DNA from: Chrysoperla carnea
Lineage: Eukaryota; Arthropoda; Insecta; Neuroptera; Chrysopidae
Reading direction: 5' to 3'
Length of the DNA: 64,000 nt
Assembly: GCF_905475395.1 (NCBI RefSeq)
Contig: NC_058342.1
Coordinates: forward strand, 35,732,140-35,796,139
Part shown: positions 24,101 through 34,109 of the stretch, piece by piece
Layout: each line of letters starts with the position of its first letter
How positions within the stretch are numbered: the first letter of the stretch is position 1
Translations under genes and position numbers: made by a program
Notes under the pieces: generated by a model
What the model was told of the DNA's origin: nothing
What the model saw: the letters and a program-made list of their open reading frames with translations, nothing else
Databases searched by the model: none

Positions 24101-26417
24101 GGGTCTTAGCATGTTTTTTCCATTGTGACCTTCATACAATTCGTCGTTATAACCAATTTTGAGCGTACGTTAGTAACATTAAAAATTGAAATAAAGTCTT
24201 ACTCATGTTTAACAGTGGTGGGGATAGTATTATTATCAATGAACACATGATCATTAGATAATGGTGCTGTATCTTGTATACGGACCAATGTAACAGCTGT
24301 ACCAATACCGCGTGCTACGATACCCGAATCACCTTCTAAATCGAAACATTGATGATAGCCAACTACGGAGTTTGCACCAACTTCAATCGCTTTTATACCA
24401 ATTTTACGTTGCACCTGTCACGAAACAATTCTTGGATTTACATGATTTTTATCGATCCAAATGTCAGCATCTTACCTCGCCGGATAATTTAAAAAATAAC
24501 GTTTGTCTAGCTTCGTTTGAAGCACGAGGTGTTCGAATTTTATCAATCCAATGATATTCGGGATCATCGTTTACAACTAGTTCTTCCACAAAACCGTGCA
24601 CGACTCGAGCATGATAACCAAATGGAATTTTTGATGCTAAAAATTTAAAACATAAATCTCAGTCCATTGAACTGTTAAATTTTTGAAGGGAAAAGCGCGT
24701 TAGACTAGAAAAATTGACACTTATGTAATATTAATTAAAGCTGTACAACTATTAAATAAGCGATTCTGATCTTTGGTAACTTCTGATTACTGTTCATAGA
24801 TGGCATGCCTTTGAAAATTATTTATAATAGTTTTTTACACACACGTCAACAATTTAAAAATTATGAAATTTTAATTATTTTTAATTTTCTCTTCCGTCCA
24901 TAGTCCCTATATGTTGAGAATTGATCAGATTGACAGCTGAACAAACCTAATCCTATTTTTTTTATTTACTTTTGTTTTATATAGAGTCAAGTTGGTAATT
25001 TTGTAAATTGATGAATATTCATATTTCTAAGTTGGCAGGCGATAAGTACTTTTTATTGATAAGTTCATGTGATAGCTAAAAAGCGGGATTGTTAGACAAA
25101 AGTCAAACGTGCTCCGAAATTGTTATTTCGTTTGTCGGAAAGTTTTGTTTAGCAATAGTTTTGTTTTACAAATCAAGTAGCGTCAGATTATTCAAAAGGT
25201 ATGTTAATTTTGTATATAATTGAGCTGTATTTTTGTATTCAAATCTTGTGCTTAACTTTTGCTCATTATTTCTTTCGCGGCATTTATGAATATTTGTAAA
25301 TAAATTAAACAAATTGTTTTGTGTCGAATCATGAATAATTTTCTTTATTAAATTTGTCAAATTAGATACTAATTTGACAGGTACATTGACAGGTACCTTT
25401 TGATTTTGTCAAAGTTGGACCATATTATTTATTTACCCAAAGGACCCAATCCAGGCAAAATAACAACACTATAACTGACTATCTTTTTTGAGGATAGCGT
25501 GCAAAAGGGGTTATAAATTTCGAGTTTTGCCCTAATTTCCTAGATCAGTTTTTTGTATTTTATAAATACGTATTTCGACTATCAAGTAGTCATCATCAGT
25601 ATGAATTGTCTGCTAGCTTCCGTTCAGTGCAAATTTACATAAAAGGGATGGGGCCCTGAAATTCTTAAGAAGACTTTACGCCCTTCCTAAGAGCTATAAA
25701 AAAAGTGTTAAATATACTTGCAGTTAAAAAATTGGACACCACACGAGGATTGTTTAAATTTATTAAAATCATTAAATAGTTCAACTTTAACGGTGATATT
25801 GACTTCACCACGAATTCCATGCATTGTATCGTAAACGGGCACCCAACCAGAAAACACAGAACCAGGTCCTAGGGCTGTCACTCCACTAGATAAAACTGTC
25901 GAACCACCAGAATTTGAGAAAGCATTTGTTAAATCTGATGTTGTTGGGCATGGGGATGCTTGAACTGTTACTTGATTCTAAAAACGAGATTTTTAATTTA
26001 GAATACAATCGAAAACTAAAAATTGAACACTGATAAAAATTTATGTACCCTGATTGGTAACAGTAACGGATTTAAATCAATATAAACTTTTCCAATAGCG
26101 TCATTCGCCGAATACATATCGTAATCCATAAGTCGAATTTGTAAAGGTTCATCTTGTAACTCAGCATCATCTACCTAAAATCACATCAAAATTTACCTTG
26201 GATACTTTAATTTTAGAAATATTTTTAATTCTATTCTAACCTCAAATCGATACCATTCGGAATTCCATTGTGGATTTAAAGATTTTCGACATACATCTGT
26301 TTTATAAGTAGTGTTGCTCAATTTAATTTCAACATACGCATCGGTTGTATCGCTGGACCGATCCATTACGGGCAAATTTCGGCCAGCCGCAATTTTTACT
26401 TTTACTCGTCCAGGCAT
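12128..26417 (-). CDS. C2CD5: C2 domain-containing protein 5 (CDP138) orthologue, complete, 16 exons
   Basis: Exons (minus strand): 26417-26241, 26174-26049, 25977-25722, 24636-24476, 24414-24203, 22336-22125, 19491-19348, 18204-18036, 17713-16909, 16690-16577, 15694-15379, 14283-14191, 14122-14001, 13223-13107, 12999-12853 and 12208-12128. All phases agree and give 1083 aa (human about 1000). An N-terminal C2 domain (residues 1 to about 110) keeps the calcium-binding aspartates D19, D26, D76, D78 and D84. Then come HGFVEELVV, GYHQCFDLEGDSG, a CQMCH...CAVCKYGRVPDV zinc-ribbon-like CxxC pair, GNGCLIQAHVCRPKR, and a C-terminal ALGGNAMVAYF / GQCLINVGGDVV domain. In mammals this Ca/phospholipid-binding protein promotes GLUT4 vesicle fusion at the plasma membrane. 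Residues about 290-390 and 850-960 are low-complexity and poorly conserved. Intron 3 is GC-AG. Introns host satellite, LINE, mariner and ribozyme-like remains. Confidence 0.95.
12280..12640 (-). pseudogene. Mariner-family transposase fragment in last C2CD5 intron
   Basis: The minus strand reads HFHFSGYVNKQNCRIWGSEN followed by PREIFDKSLHPQRV, then, after a frameshift, a remnant resembling the next transposase block (IFFEN / GVIVSVNG). This is the segment around the second catalytic Asp of mariner/IS630-type transposases. It carries frameshifts and stops and has neither ends nor an intact catalytic triad, so it is a dead fragment. It lies in the intron between the last two C2CD5 exons, in the same orientation. 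Confidence 0.75.
13300..13670 (+). pseudogene. LINE reverse-transcriptase ORF C-terminal fragment
   Basis: Two plus-strand frames together resemble the C-terminus of a non-LTR retrotransposon polyprotein: REIQEILKGVDKFMKSQRH, then CQRMEEGRMPKKILHANVYA and TRRR, then WRRVVEESKIPP. The reading shifts between frames and is interrupted, so it is not functional. It sits in the C2CD5 intron between exons 13 and 14, antisense to that gene. Confidence 0.65.
13735..13870 (-). mobile_element. LINE 3' terminal fragment, minus orientation
   Basis: The reverse complement matches the 3' part of the LINE remnant at 62310-62460: the AAAGTCCGTCGACGTCAAAG coding end, the untranslated GGATGGGCCAACC stretch, and ATCACAACGGACCCTATG. 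It abuts the plus-oriented LINE fragment at 13300-13670, so two LINE relics are joined tail to tail inside one intron. Confidence 0.75.
14450..15290. repeat. Palindromic ~306-bp satellite, array B (C2CD5 intron 11)
   Basis: Same inverted-half structure as array A, with a KpnI-centred palindrome at 14845-14858. The left monomer is diverged. The right boundary is followed by CGAACATTTTCTATAGTATC, which also follows array C, so these arrays share a defined end rather than random breakpoints. Confidence 0.9.
15705..16420 (+). pseudogene. R1/jockey-like LINE RNase H fragment in C2CD5 intron 10
   Basis: Broken plus-strand frames read SIFSNIQATLRALEVSKFQP, then VYACFKDLDNTVRLTSIPSD and RNEAAD, matching the RNase H segment (FSDSQAAL...WVPGHSG...NEAAD) of LINE ORF2. 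Further on are remains of the GHC...LHNMGI tail. Stops and frameshifts run throughout. It is closely related to 58480-58990 and, in reverse, 43715-44095. It is antisense to the host gene. Confidence 0.8.
18270..19010. repeat. Palindromic ~306-bp satellite, array C (C2CD5 intron 7)
   Basis: About two and a half monomers with KpnI-centred palindromes at 18579 and 18884 (305 bp apart). Its right edge runs into CGAACATTTTCTATAGTATC at 19015, the same junction as array B. It lies wholly inside the intron between C2CD5 exons 7 and 8. Confidence 0.9.
20085..20165 (+). mobile_element. Short LINE ORF C-terminal remnant
   Basis: The plus strand reads like AGNRDRWRALLNALCSHRR, the common C-terminal end of RTE/CR1-type LINE polyproteins (…NRxRWRxLVxALC…). 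Only this tail is recognisable. It is in C2CD5 intron 6. Confidence 0.5.
20855..21070 (+). repeat. Dispersed ~200-bp repeat, copy 1
   Basis: The blocks GTAAAAAAGTTTTGGTT, CATATAAACCAAATACAT, CAACTACAAAAATATATAAT, TGCTTATAAATTTGATAATA and CTCTTCAATCAT occur in the same order and spacing at 50255-50450. The copies are roughly 85-90% alike by eye. No coding capacity is seen. Confidence 0.75.
21333..21700 (+). mobile_element. Family A repeat copy (5' part)
   Basis: Starts with ATACCCTGTATAAATGAAAT and the TTTAGTCC...AACGCTTAGA block, continues through the deleted CCTAATTAGTC / CCGTCTGTCTG region, and ends near CATTGTTTTCCCGCGAGG. Same family and orientation as 45113-45655. Confidence 0.75.
21690..21884 (+). 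repeat. 43-bp direct repeats ~150 bp apart
   Basis: CGTCAGGTTATTGTCAGTTT plus AAACAATAGATGCTTTGTT occurs at about 21691-21733 and again with few changes at about 21843-21884. It may mark a local duplication. It lies in C2CD5 intron 6. Confidence 0.65.
22605..22840. repeat. Cryptic GATTCAATTGGAAT-type repeat element, copy 1
   Basis: Built almost wholly from degenerate, both-strand variants of ATTGGAATGAATCGGATT. It opens with CCCTGATAAAAATATCCGAT. The same opening and composition recur at 36311-36560, which marks it as a dispersed element rather than random low complexity. In C2CD5 intron 5. Confidence 0.65.
23440..23770 (+). repeat. Insect-type dispersed repeat with CAGACAGACA tail
   Basis: Contains GAGTACGGAACCCTAAACTC, CAAAATCGGTTCATCCGTTT, GGCGCTACGATGTCACAGAC and AGACAGACACACACAC, a pattern seen widely as dispersed repeats in insect genomes. 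A truncated relative lies at 61614-61760. Probably a non-autonomous retroelement tail. Confidence 0.6.
23876..24020 (+). mobile_element. Family A repeat copy (5' fragment)
   Basis: ATACCCTGTGTATATGTAAT, the TTTAGTCCCAAGTTTGTAACG block, AATATTGATGCTATGAACAA, CACCTAATTAGTCCACTTCC and a short CCGTCT end mark the 5' fragment of family A. Confidence 0.75.
25550..25612 (-). ncRNA. Hammerhead-ribozyme-like core, Penelope-like element remnant (copy 1)
   Basis: On the minus strand, CTGATGA (25599-25593) is followed by GACTACTTGATAGTC, which folds as GACTA/TAGTC, then GAAA (25576-25573), then palindromic ATACGTAT. This is the order of a hammerhead core: CUGAUGA, stem II, GAAA, short stem III. Known biology: Penelope-like retroelements carry such ribozymes in their terminal repeats. 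The rest of the element is not recognisable. It lies in C2CD5 intron 3 in the sense direction. Catalytic activity is not shown; stem I is weak and the cleavage-site triplet is uncertain. Confidence 0.5.
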
Positions 26418-26909
26418 TTTTTTTTATGAAATTTTTCTACTTTCGTTAATCTCCGAAAACATGTAATCTTGATTTGTTGGCTACGCCATTATTTTGAAAT
26501 TTTGTAATTCTCCTAGTTTTCCATAAATATTGTTTTTCTCAAACTTAGAATTTTTCTCAAAAAAACCTATCAATGTTGTTATTTAGTTTTAGAATCAAAT
26601 TCATAGATGACTCTGTACGTTATGTCATCGTCATCATTGTTACATGCATGTACAATTGCATAAACGATTATTGCCGATTCATAACGATACAATTTTATTT
26701 TTAGATAATTACATCGATTTACAAGATAACATGTTCATTATTTCAATATTTATTTACACGTTTTAAAAATAATTTAGACATATTTGTTTTTAAGTCCCTC
26801 ATATGAGTTTTGGTCAATAGATGGCAGTGATATTGGCGCTATTTATTTAAAACGTTTTCATTTTTCCTAGAAGAAAAATGATTTTTAGTCAAAGTCACCA
26901 AATTAGCCC
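26418..26909 (-). promoter_or_regulatory. C2CD5 upstream region (presumed 5'UTR and promoter)
   Basis: This is the sequence immediately upstream of the C2CD5 start codon. No clear TATA box or initiator stands out in the AT-rich background, so the transcription start is not assigned. It ends at the bZIP-site-rich inverted-repeat element at 26910. Confidence 0.3.
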
Positions 26910-27507
26910 CTACTCAGTGAACACATGAGCTTAATATGACGTCATACATTGGTCATACGTCATATTTTACGTAAACATGACATAATGGTGACTCAATTTA
27001 TGATGTCATATTGAATGACCTCACTATTATGTCATACTGACATTAAATTTGATTTTAATATGATGTCATTTTTACGACTTTAATGTTACGTAAAACTGAT
27101 GTCATATATTAGTCACATCGTGACGTCATATCAAAGTCATAAGTTTACGTAATATGTGAATCATATTCTTACCTCAGAAACAGTTCATACAGGTCATATC
27201 GTGACATATGATAACGTAAGAATTGTGTAAATCTTACGTAAGGATAAATCATATTTAGTCAGATATTTGACATAAATGTGACGTCATTGTGATATCATTG
27301 TTAGATCATTATAATGTCAAATAGGTCATATAGATGTCAATTTTACGTCATGTTTACGTCATTTATATTACGTAAAAATCTTACGTCAGGAAGGCGGAAA
27401 TAATGACTCAAACCTGACTTATCTGTGACTCATATCTTACGTAAATTATGGCATTGCATGACGTCATTCTGACCTCATTTATTTACGATATTGTGTTCAC
27501 TGGGTAG
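26910..27507. mobile_element. 598-bp inverted-repeat element packed with TTACGTAA, TGACGTCA and TGACTCA sites
   Basis: Terminal inverted repeats are CTACTCAGTGAACAC (26910-26924) and the reverse complement of CTACCCAGTGAACAC (27493-27507), 14 of 15 matching. The arms continue as a loose foldback. Exact sites inside are TTACGTAA at 26967, 27086, 27145, 27234, 27368 and 27437; TGACGTCA at 26937, 27121, 27279 and 27459; and TGACTCA at 26989, 27404 and 27426, with many one-mismatch relatives. It looks like a non-autonomous DNA transposon whose body grew from a CRE/E4BP4-like core. It lies about 0.5 kb upstream of the C2CD5 start codon. No open frame is present. Confidence 0.8.
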
Positions 27508-28965
27508 TGAACAGATTTCTGAGTAAAAATAATATCTCGGAAAATTGGAAAATCCCCCAAATTGCTACTAGTAATATTCTTGACTGAGGAATAATAAATA
27601 CATGAAATCATTTTCTCCTCTCCTCGGCTCATTATCCTAGGATTCACTGAAACTCATGGCTCATAATATCCATTTACACGTAATCAATGAAATTTTCGTT
27701 GTTAAATAAATTATAAATTAACGTTAAATTTACGTGCGTTACCTTGTAAATAGAGCAGGCCAGACAAGACACATTGTTTGATTTGAAAGTACACATGCAT
27801 TTGCAATTTGATTGTAGTATTATGAATATGATGCACTATGCAGCTTGAGTGCGTGGCTGTATGGCCACATGCATATCAAAACCATATAATCTATTTATAT
27901 AACAGGTTTTTATAATTGTTTTGAATATGCGCTGCGACATGTTGCCTGAAATCGCATCGAATACATATAACTTTGGGCCTTACTTTCCAATTTTGGTGTT
28001 AGTAAGTCGTTTATACCACTCCTTGGGCCAAATGTGAAAACCATGATGGTTGAATTTTGAAAAATATTGCAGTAACGTTAAATTTGATAAAAAATTTGAA
28101 AATTATGATCCAAAATTAGTGGGATTACCCACTTGAGAATAAGTTTTATTTTTTAGCAGTTTTTCAAGGATCTTATTGAAATCAGTTACCGATAAAATTA
28201 AGTGAGGGCCTATTTGAAAACTAAAAATTGAACCCAAACATCTGAATGAATGTGCCAGTTTGAGTGTTTGAGTTTGAACGGGTTTTCCGTTTTGAGTTTA
28301 ATAAAAGAATGATATTTTTACAGCCACCCGCAATTGGCAATGAATTCCTAATCAGTTGAATTGAATTAAATACCTGGTACTTATTTGAAGTAAAACATGT
28401 GACTATCAAAATTTAATGATTATTGATTACGAGTTTTGAGTTTACGCAACACAGCTTTAAATAGCATAAGAAACCTGAGCCCCTGACTATAGCTGACCAC
28501 CTGAGTACCTTGTAAACATTTCGTTTTCATTGTGATTAATGATATAAAGCTTTTCTTACATCCAAAACATTGCTTAGGGGCGCTAATTTTCTAAATTCGT
28601 GACTGTATACATACTTACGTACCGAATTTCAGCTCATTTTAAATAAAGGGAACCGTTAGAGATGCCCAAATCTCTCATAAATCGTAGACAGGACTATAAA
28701 AGCCTGCCCGTTGACCTTCGATACAGTGTATAAGTTTATATGTTCAGAGGAAAAAATATAAACTTTTTTACTAAAAACAAAATGATTGTGCAATAGTTTC
28801 ATAGGAAAATTATAGCTGTTTTCTGATTTGAACTATGATTAATGCAAAAAAAAAAAACGACGCAATTCGAAGTATTACTTAATAATGGTTCTTGATTGTG
28901 TAATACGTATATACAATTAATTAGAAATGAATCATCTCCTAATTGCGAAATAACTACGTAGCCTA

Positions 28966-29648
28966 TTTAGTCCAGGAGCTAAAGATGTCAAGTAGGAATT
29001 TTAGGTTTAATTTTTTTTTCATTTTTTCTCTCACGATACCGTTTGCATATCTGTGCATTGGTAAGTCTCAAAATTTAAAGTATTCATTCAAGAAGTCAAA
29101 TTCTTGTTTTATTATTTAAAGAATTAAATATTAAAGCTACTTTAACTTTATACTTTATGAATTAATTGTAATATTAGTTTAGAAAAGACATACTTCTAAT
29201 TTAATAGTCAACCCAATATATGCGTACATTACCTTCAAGATATTTATTATGACATAACATAAAATTTCCTAGTTCTTACTTAAAATTATCTCTATTATCT
29301 TTAACTTCTCCTAATAACTCACAACTCATTTTTTTGAATGAAAAACATAAACTTTGAACAAAAATTATAAATTGGCAGATTGTAAATTATTTTCAAAATA
29401 TAAAGTTCATGGTAAGTTGAATCGATTAAAAAAGTTTTAGTTTCCTAAGTAACACATGTCTTCGGATTTTGGGGTCGTTTTGAATTGGCACGTTTTTTGG
29501 TATTACCTCCCAACCAAAATTTTGAAACAAATGTATGTTTAATTTCATGATAAAAAATATGAAAGGTTTTGTGTTCGAAGGATGTTTTAAAAATTGTCCG
29601 AGCTTGCGAAAAGGACTATGTTTTTAGGTTAGTAGCTCCTGGACTAAT
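28966..29648. mobile_element. Inverted-repeat element with GTCCAGGAGCTA termini
   Basis: The left end TTAGTCCAGGAGCTAA (about 28967-28982) is matched in reverse by TAGCTCCTGGACTAA (about 29634-29648), and weaker similarity continues inward (TTTTAGGTT). Flanking TA on both sides would fit a TA target site. About 680 bp; no transposase. A non-autonomous DNA transposon is the best explanation. Confidence 0.6.
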
Positions 29649-31393
29649 TTATTTTATTTGCATACATAAAAAAACCGAACTTGACTACCGATCATTTATT
29701 TAAATTTTAAGTTCACTGAACTTCACTCAAATATTTTTAGATATTTTTTTTTTTATTGAATTGGGAATCTGAAAAAATGAGTGTTTAGAGCATTAACAGA
29801 GACTAATCGGTCTTGAGTATGTTCACTGAATTTTCTTTTAAGTACTCAGTCGTTTTGAGAAATTTTTGAGACAAACCATTTTTTACTTACCTATACTTTC
29901 AGTCTATTACCCATTCCACCAAGCGCTTTCAACATGGTGTCCTAAGTTTTTTCTAAAATAAAATTCCCGGATTTTTCCAGTCGAATAATTCAAAAATTTC
30001 CTTTTATTATTTTTAAATTGCTTTGAAGAAAAGTAGAATGAAAATTTTCCAAATAACAAACAAAGAAAATTGTAATATTAAATAAAACTCAAGTTATAGA
30101 ATTATAAAAATTATTATTGCCTTTTTTACGAAATTCCCTAACATTTTCAATAGAATTTGAATTCCCTAACATTTCCAAATTTTCCAATAATATGGCCATC
30201 ATGAAAATCCACTTACCTCACTTAACTTTATGGACTTATTTAATTGCTTTGTAAACTTTACTTACCTTATAATCTAACCAGGCTTGCCAATTCCAAAATT
30301 CTTCAAAAACCGATTTTCCGGTTTAAAAATTTTAGTCCGAAGATTCGAGAATATTCTATTTATGATTTATTATTATAAATTTTTCACTACAAAAGATTTC
30401 CTAATTTTTTTTCGACCATTCTCATGACTAAAACGAACGTTGGCGCATGACTATAATATAACATATAAATATAAAATATTATGTGTGTGCGATGCGCGCG
30501 CATCTGATGGTGAATTATGTTATAACTTAATAATTTAAGACGAAAAGTAAGAATACAATTTTTCGATATCTGGAGTAGTTTTCAAAATATCGAAAATTGA
30601 AAATCTTAGGTAGTAATCGAAAAATTTTAATCTTATCTTTCGTCTAGCCTAAGGTTACTTACCTTTTTTATGGAAACAAAAATACTTATTTTCACGTAAA
30701 TCTGGATAATTCTTACCTTTGTTTGGACAATTCTTCAAAAACCGAGGGTTCTGACCCAACTCTGGAGAAAAGACAATCCTAGATAATTTCTAGAATCTAG
30801 GTGTTCGAGTTACACTTTAAGAGGGTAAGGTATCGCCTTTCAAAATAAACAAATAAAAACAATGAAAAATGAGATAAAATATTATTATTTTTAAAAATAT
30901 TTTTACAAATTAAGCAACAATTTTGCTTTTTTAAAATAATGTTTTTAGGCTTTTAAAAATTATTTAAAAATATACACAAATTCAATTGTTTTTCTGCATC
31001 CAAAAACTAATTATTATGGATTCCAAATAATTTTATGTGGGGGTAGGGAGTAGGTAATATTTAAAAAGGGGTGGAGGAAAAGGCTTGTTGTGCACAGATT
31101 TTTCAAAAAAAAAAAATCATAATAATAATAATTACAAAACAAAAAAAAATAATAATAAATTAATAAATAAATAATATTAAATAAATAAATAAATAAATTA
31201 TACAATTTTGTTAGTTTTTTTTTTTTGGAAAAAATTATACTCGAAAACTTAAAAAAAAAAGATTTGATTTTTCCTAAAAAATAAATTTTTGCACTGTGCA
31301 CCAAAAAATCACGAATTAGGGTTTTTTCGAGGCACCTAGGGCCACAAATAATTATTTAAACTAAATTTTTTTCCTTCGACGACACTTTTTTTC

Positions 31394-31400
<7 letters not shown>

Positions 31401-31427
<27 letters not shown>
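31401..31427. repeat. (TC)n microsatellite
   Basis: An uninterrupted TC dinucleotide run of about 13 units, between T-rich tracts downstream of vrille. Confidence 0.9.
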
Positions 31428-31432
<5 letters not shown>

Positions 31433-32657
31433 TATAAAAATTGATCACAAGAAAGTTTTTCTTTTTTATTTTTATTTTTTTTAAATAAATATATTTTCTT
31501 TTTTTTAAATTTTTTCAACGTTCAAAAAATATATTTTTTTTTTGTTCGATAAATTTTTTTTTTTTTCATATCTTATTTTTATAATAAGTGTACAAATTCC
31601 AGAAGAGATAAGGGGTAGGGGGAGTTGTTAGATTAAAAAAGGAGGGGATAACAAATATAATAATAATAATAATTAATATAGGTTGAGGATTTTTGGGGTG
31701 GTGGGAGACCCGGTTGGATGGAGTATTTTTCCTCTGGAATTTAATAAAAAATTGTGTTTTTTATTGATTGATTCTAAAGATTGATCTAAACTAAATTAAA
31801 TGTTTAGGTAACAGACGTTAAACGTTAACGTTAAATATAATATACAATAAAAATAATCTTCTCAACAATGGCAACCATTCATTTAATAAAAAAAAAAACT
31901 TCACAAAACAAAACATACCACGCTTTTATAAAAACAGTGGAGGACGATCTCAAAACGTAATTTTTTCATTCTTATTTTTGACGAATTTATTTTATTTCGT
32001 GCCAATCAAAATTTTCATCTTTTATTGCATGAGTTTCGAGGATTTTTCTTTGTGGATCTAAATTTCGATTGATCCCGTTTTCGATGAGATTTTCACTGTG
32101 GAAAATTCTCAACTTTTGTGAACAGAATCAAAATTATTTGACGTATACATTGTACAAATAAAAATTACTGCATTGGAGTAAACATACTTAAACATTCAAC
32201 GATTTCAATACTTAATTCAAGGAAATAAGTAGTTGACTGCTTACAAATTTCAAAAAATTTGGCTGTTGATATTCTTGTAACAAGTAAATAAGTCTTGAAT
32301 CAAGAATCTCAATACTTCAAGAAAATTGCTTATGAACATATTTTCCTTGCACTTTTTTTTTTGTACAGTGGTTTTTTTCCAATTTTGAAAAATATTGAAA
32401 ATTTTAAAGTGAAAATTTTGAAATTGGAATTCGCGGTAGAATGAAAAATCGTTTGAGTTTGATTTGCTGTTTGATAAAAGCGTTTCATACTTAACAAAAA
32501 AGAATAAACAAAACAGTTGCGCAAATAGTATTTTATTTAGCTGTAGCAGTCAGACTGCCTGAGCTACCAACTGATGAATAACAAAATATAAATTTTCATA
32601 ATATAGTTTTTCATAATTTTTTGTTTTTCAAATATCACACACAATAGAGTCGATAGG

Positions 32658-32676
32658 TATATATATATATATATAT
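32658..32676. repeat. (TA)n microsatellite
   Basis: An alternating TA tract of about nine units, about 80 bases downstream of the vrille stop codon. Confidence 0.85.
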
Positions 32677-32753
32677 GTAATCTACACATAGAATTTTCAT
32701 GAAAAATTGGTATAAAAAAATACAAAAATATACTTTTCTGAATAGAATTTTCC

Positions 32754-34069
32754 CTATTGGTTAGCATTTGTAGAATTGCTACTACTGAGAATTGCTCCTA
32801 TTGCCTTTTGAGTTTTATTTTGTATGAGTAAAGATTTTAAAGTTGCTACTTCGGATGCTAGTCGTGCTAACTCGGATTCCAAATGCACTTTATTTTCTGG
32901 GTCGGTGTCTTCTGAATTAAGTCTCTTTTGTAGGTGCATACATTCAGCGCCTAATGAAATACCAGAATCACGTTCATCACTGGAACCTTCAGCATCCCAT
33001 GGTGGACTTGCTCGTGAATTAGGTTCTTGTTTGATATTTTGTAGTGCAAGTAAGGCGTTAGCCGCATCTTTATCACCTAGATGTGATTTATGTCGTAACT
33101 TTAATGGTAAACTATTGTTGGGTTCTAATTGGTTCACGGGGGCAGAACATTCATCACCAGAACCACTTGATATTTCGTAAGGGGATTGAGCACGACTTCG
33201 AGAACGTGATCGAGATCGTGTTCTTGATAAATTTAAGGCACTATTGCTATTCATATCAAATTGCGCAGGTAATAATGGAAATCTGTACGCGGCAAAATGT
33301 TGGGGAGATGTGTCATCGTTGTGTTGCGGATATGATCCATTCATGTGATCCGCGACTGCTGATGGATACACTAGATGTGGGGACGGTGATTTTAACGATG
33401 GTCCAACCATGTTTGGATGGACAACGGACGGTGGTAATGGATTTGAATTTTGTGAGAATAGCATTGGTGGACCGTTACCATTTGATAATTTTGGTCGTTT
33501 TGTAATATTTAAAACTTGTTCGTTGGTCGGTAATGTTGCAATCACTTGATCCACACTGATAATCGCATCGCCGCAAATACCGAATTTCTCTTTGATTGCA
33601 TCTAATTGTGCTTTTAATACATGATTTTCTTTAGTCAATTCAACAACGCGTTGTTCTAAGATCATATCGTTGAAACGACGCTTTTCTCGTGATCGTTTTG
33701 CTGCCTCGTTATTCCGACGACGTCGGTCCCAATAACTGTCATCTTTCTTGTTGTCTGGTATGAATTCACGTTGTTTCCGTTGTGAAAACAATTCTTTTCG
33801 CTTGAGATGTTGGCTCAGTTCATAGCTGTCAGAGTTTGGTGATAAAGGTGACATTGGTCCCATGTCATGACCATTTAAAAAACCACCGTTGGGATGGCCA
33901 TGCATTGACATACTATCCGAACTTCGATCACGTTCTCGGTCACGATCACGTTGCTCCATATGATCTCTTGGCATTGTTGAATTCAATGATGGAGTCTCAC
34001 CATTTATCGGGGAGTTGCTTTGTTGGCGTGCTACCAGATCAGCTACCATCATATGTTGTCTTAAAACAT
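32754..34069 (-). CDS. vri: Vrille (NFIL3/E4BP4-type bZIP transcription factor), main coding exon
   Basis: The frame from ATG 34052 to the stop at 32754 encodes 432 aa; the exon starts at 34069 after a CAG acceptor. Residues about 86-112 are the conserved KELFSQRKQREFIPDNKK / DDSYWDRRRR block before the basic region NNEAAKRSREKRRFND (114-129). A leucine zipper follows (L132, L139, L146) with the KENHVLKAQLDAI signature. This is diagnostic of vrille. The remainder is Ser/Pro/Asn-rich with an (RS)n run and a C-terminal helix (LARLASEVATLKSLLIQNK). In Drosophila, VRI is a nuclear repressor binding TTAYGTAA-type sites, including in Clock, and is needed in development and tracheation. The frame stays open upstream of M1 to the acceptor (VLRQH), and the phase there fits the candidate exon at 57431-57617. 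Confidence 0.95.
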
Positions 34070-34109
34070 CTGTAACAATTCAAAAAAATATATTAATAAC
34101 AGGATATTT

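Larger units (their letters stand above)
27508..32753. other. AT-rich region between C2CD5 and vrille coding exon
   Basis: The right part should contain the vrille 3'UTR (minus strand), but its end cannot be fixed among several AATAAA-like hexamers. I see an inverted-repeat element at 28966-29648, a dinucleotide (TC) tract at 31401-31427, dense poly-A/T at 31100-31560, and a (TA) tract at 32658-32676. Open frames here are low-complexity and not credible genes. Confidence 0.5.

Noticed and set aside
26910-27507. CRISPR-like or tandem array
   Set aside because: Motif spacing is irregular and there are terminal inverted repeats; it is a eukaryotic inverted-repeat element.
31014-31518. Minus-strand frames rich in Lys, Phe and Tyr
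   Set aside because: They come from poly-A/T and TC tracts, with no credible protein composition.
32824-33505. Plus-strand open frames antisense to vrille (also 33836-34075)
   Set aside because: They are shadows of the long vri coding exon; no domain, no independent splice context.
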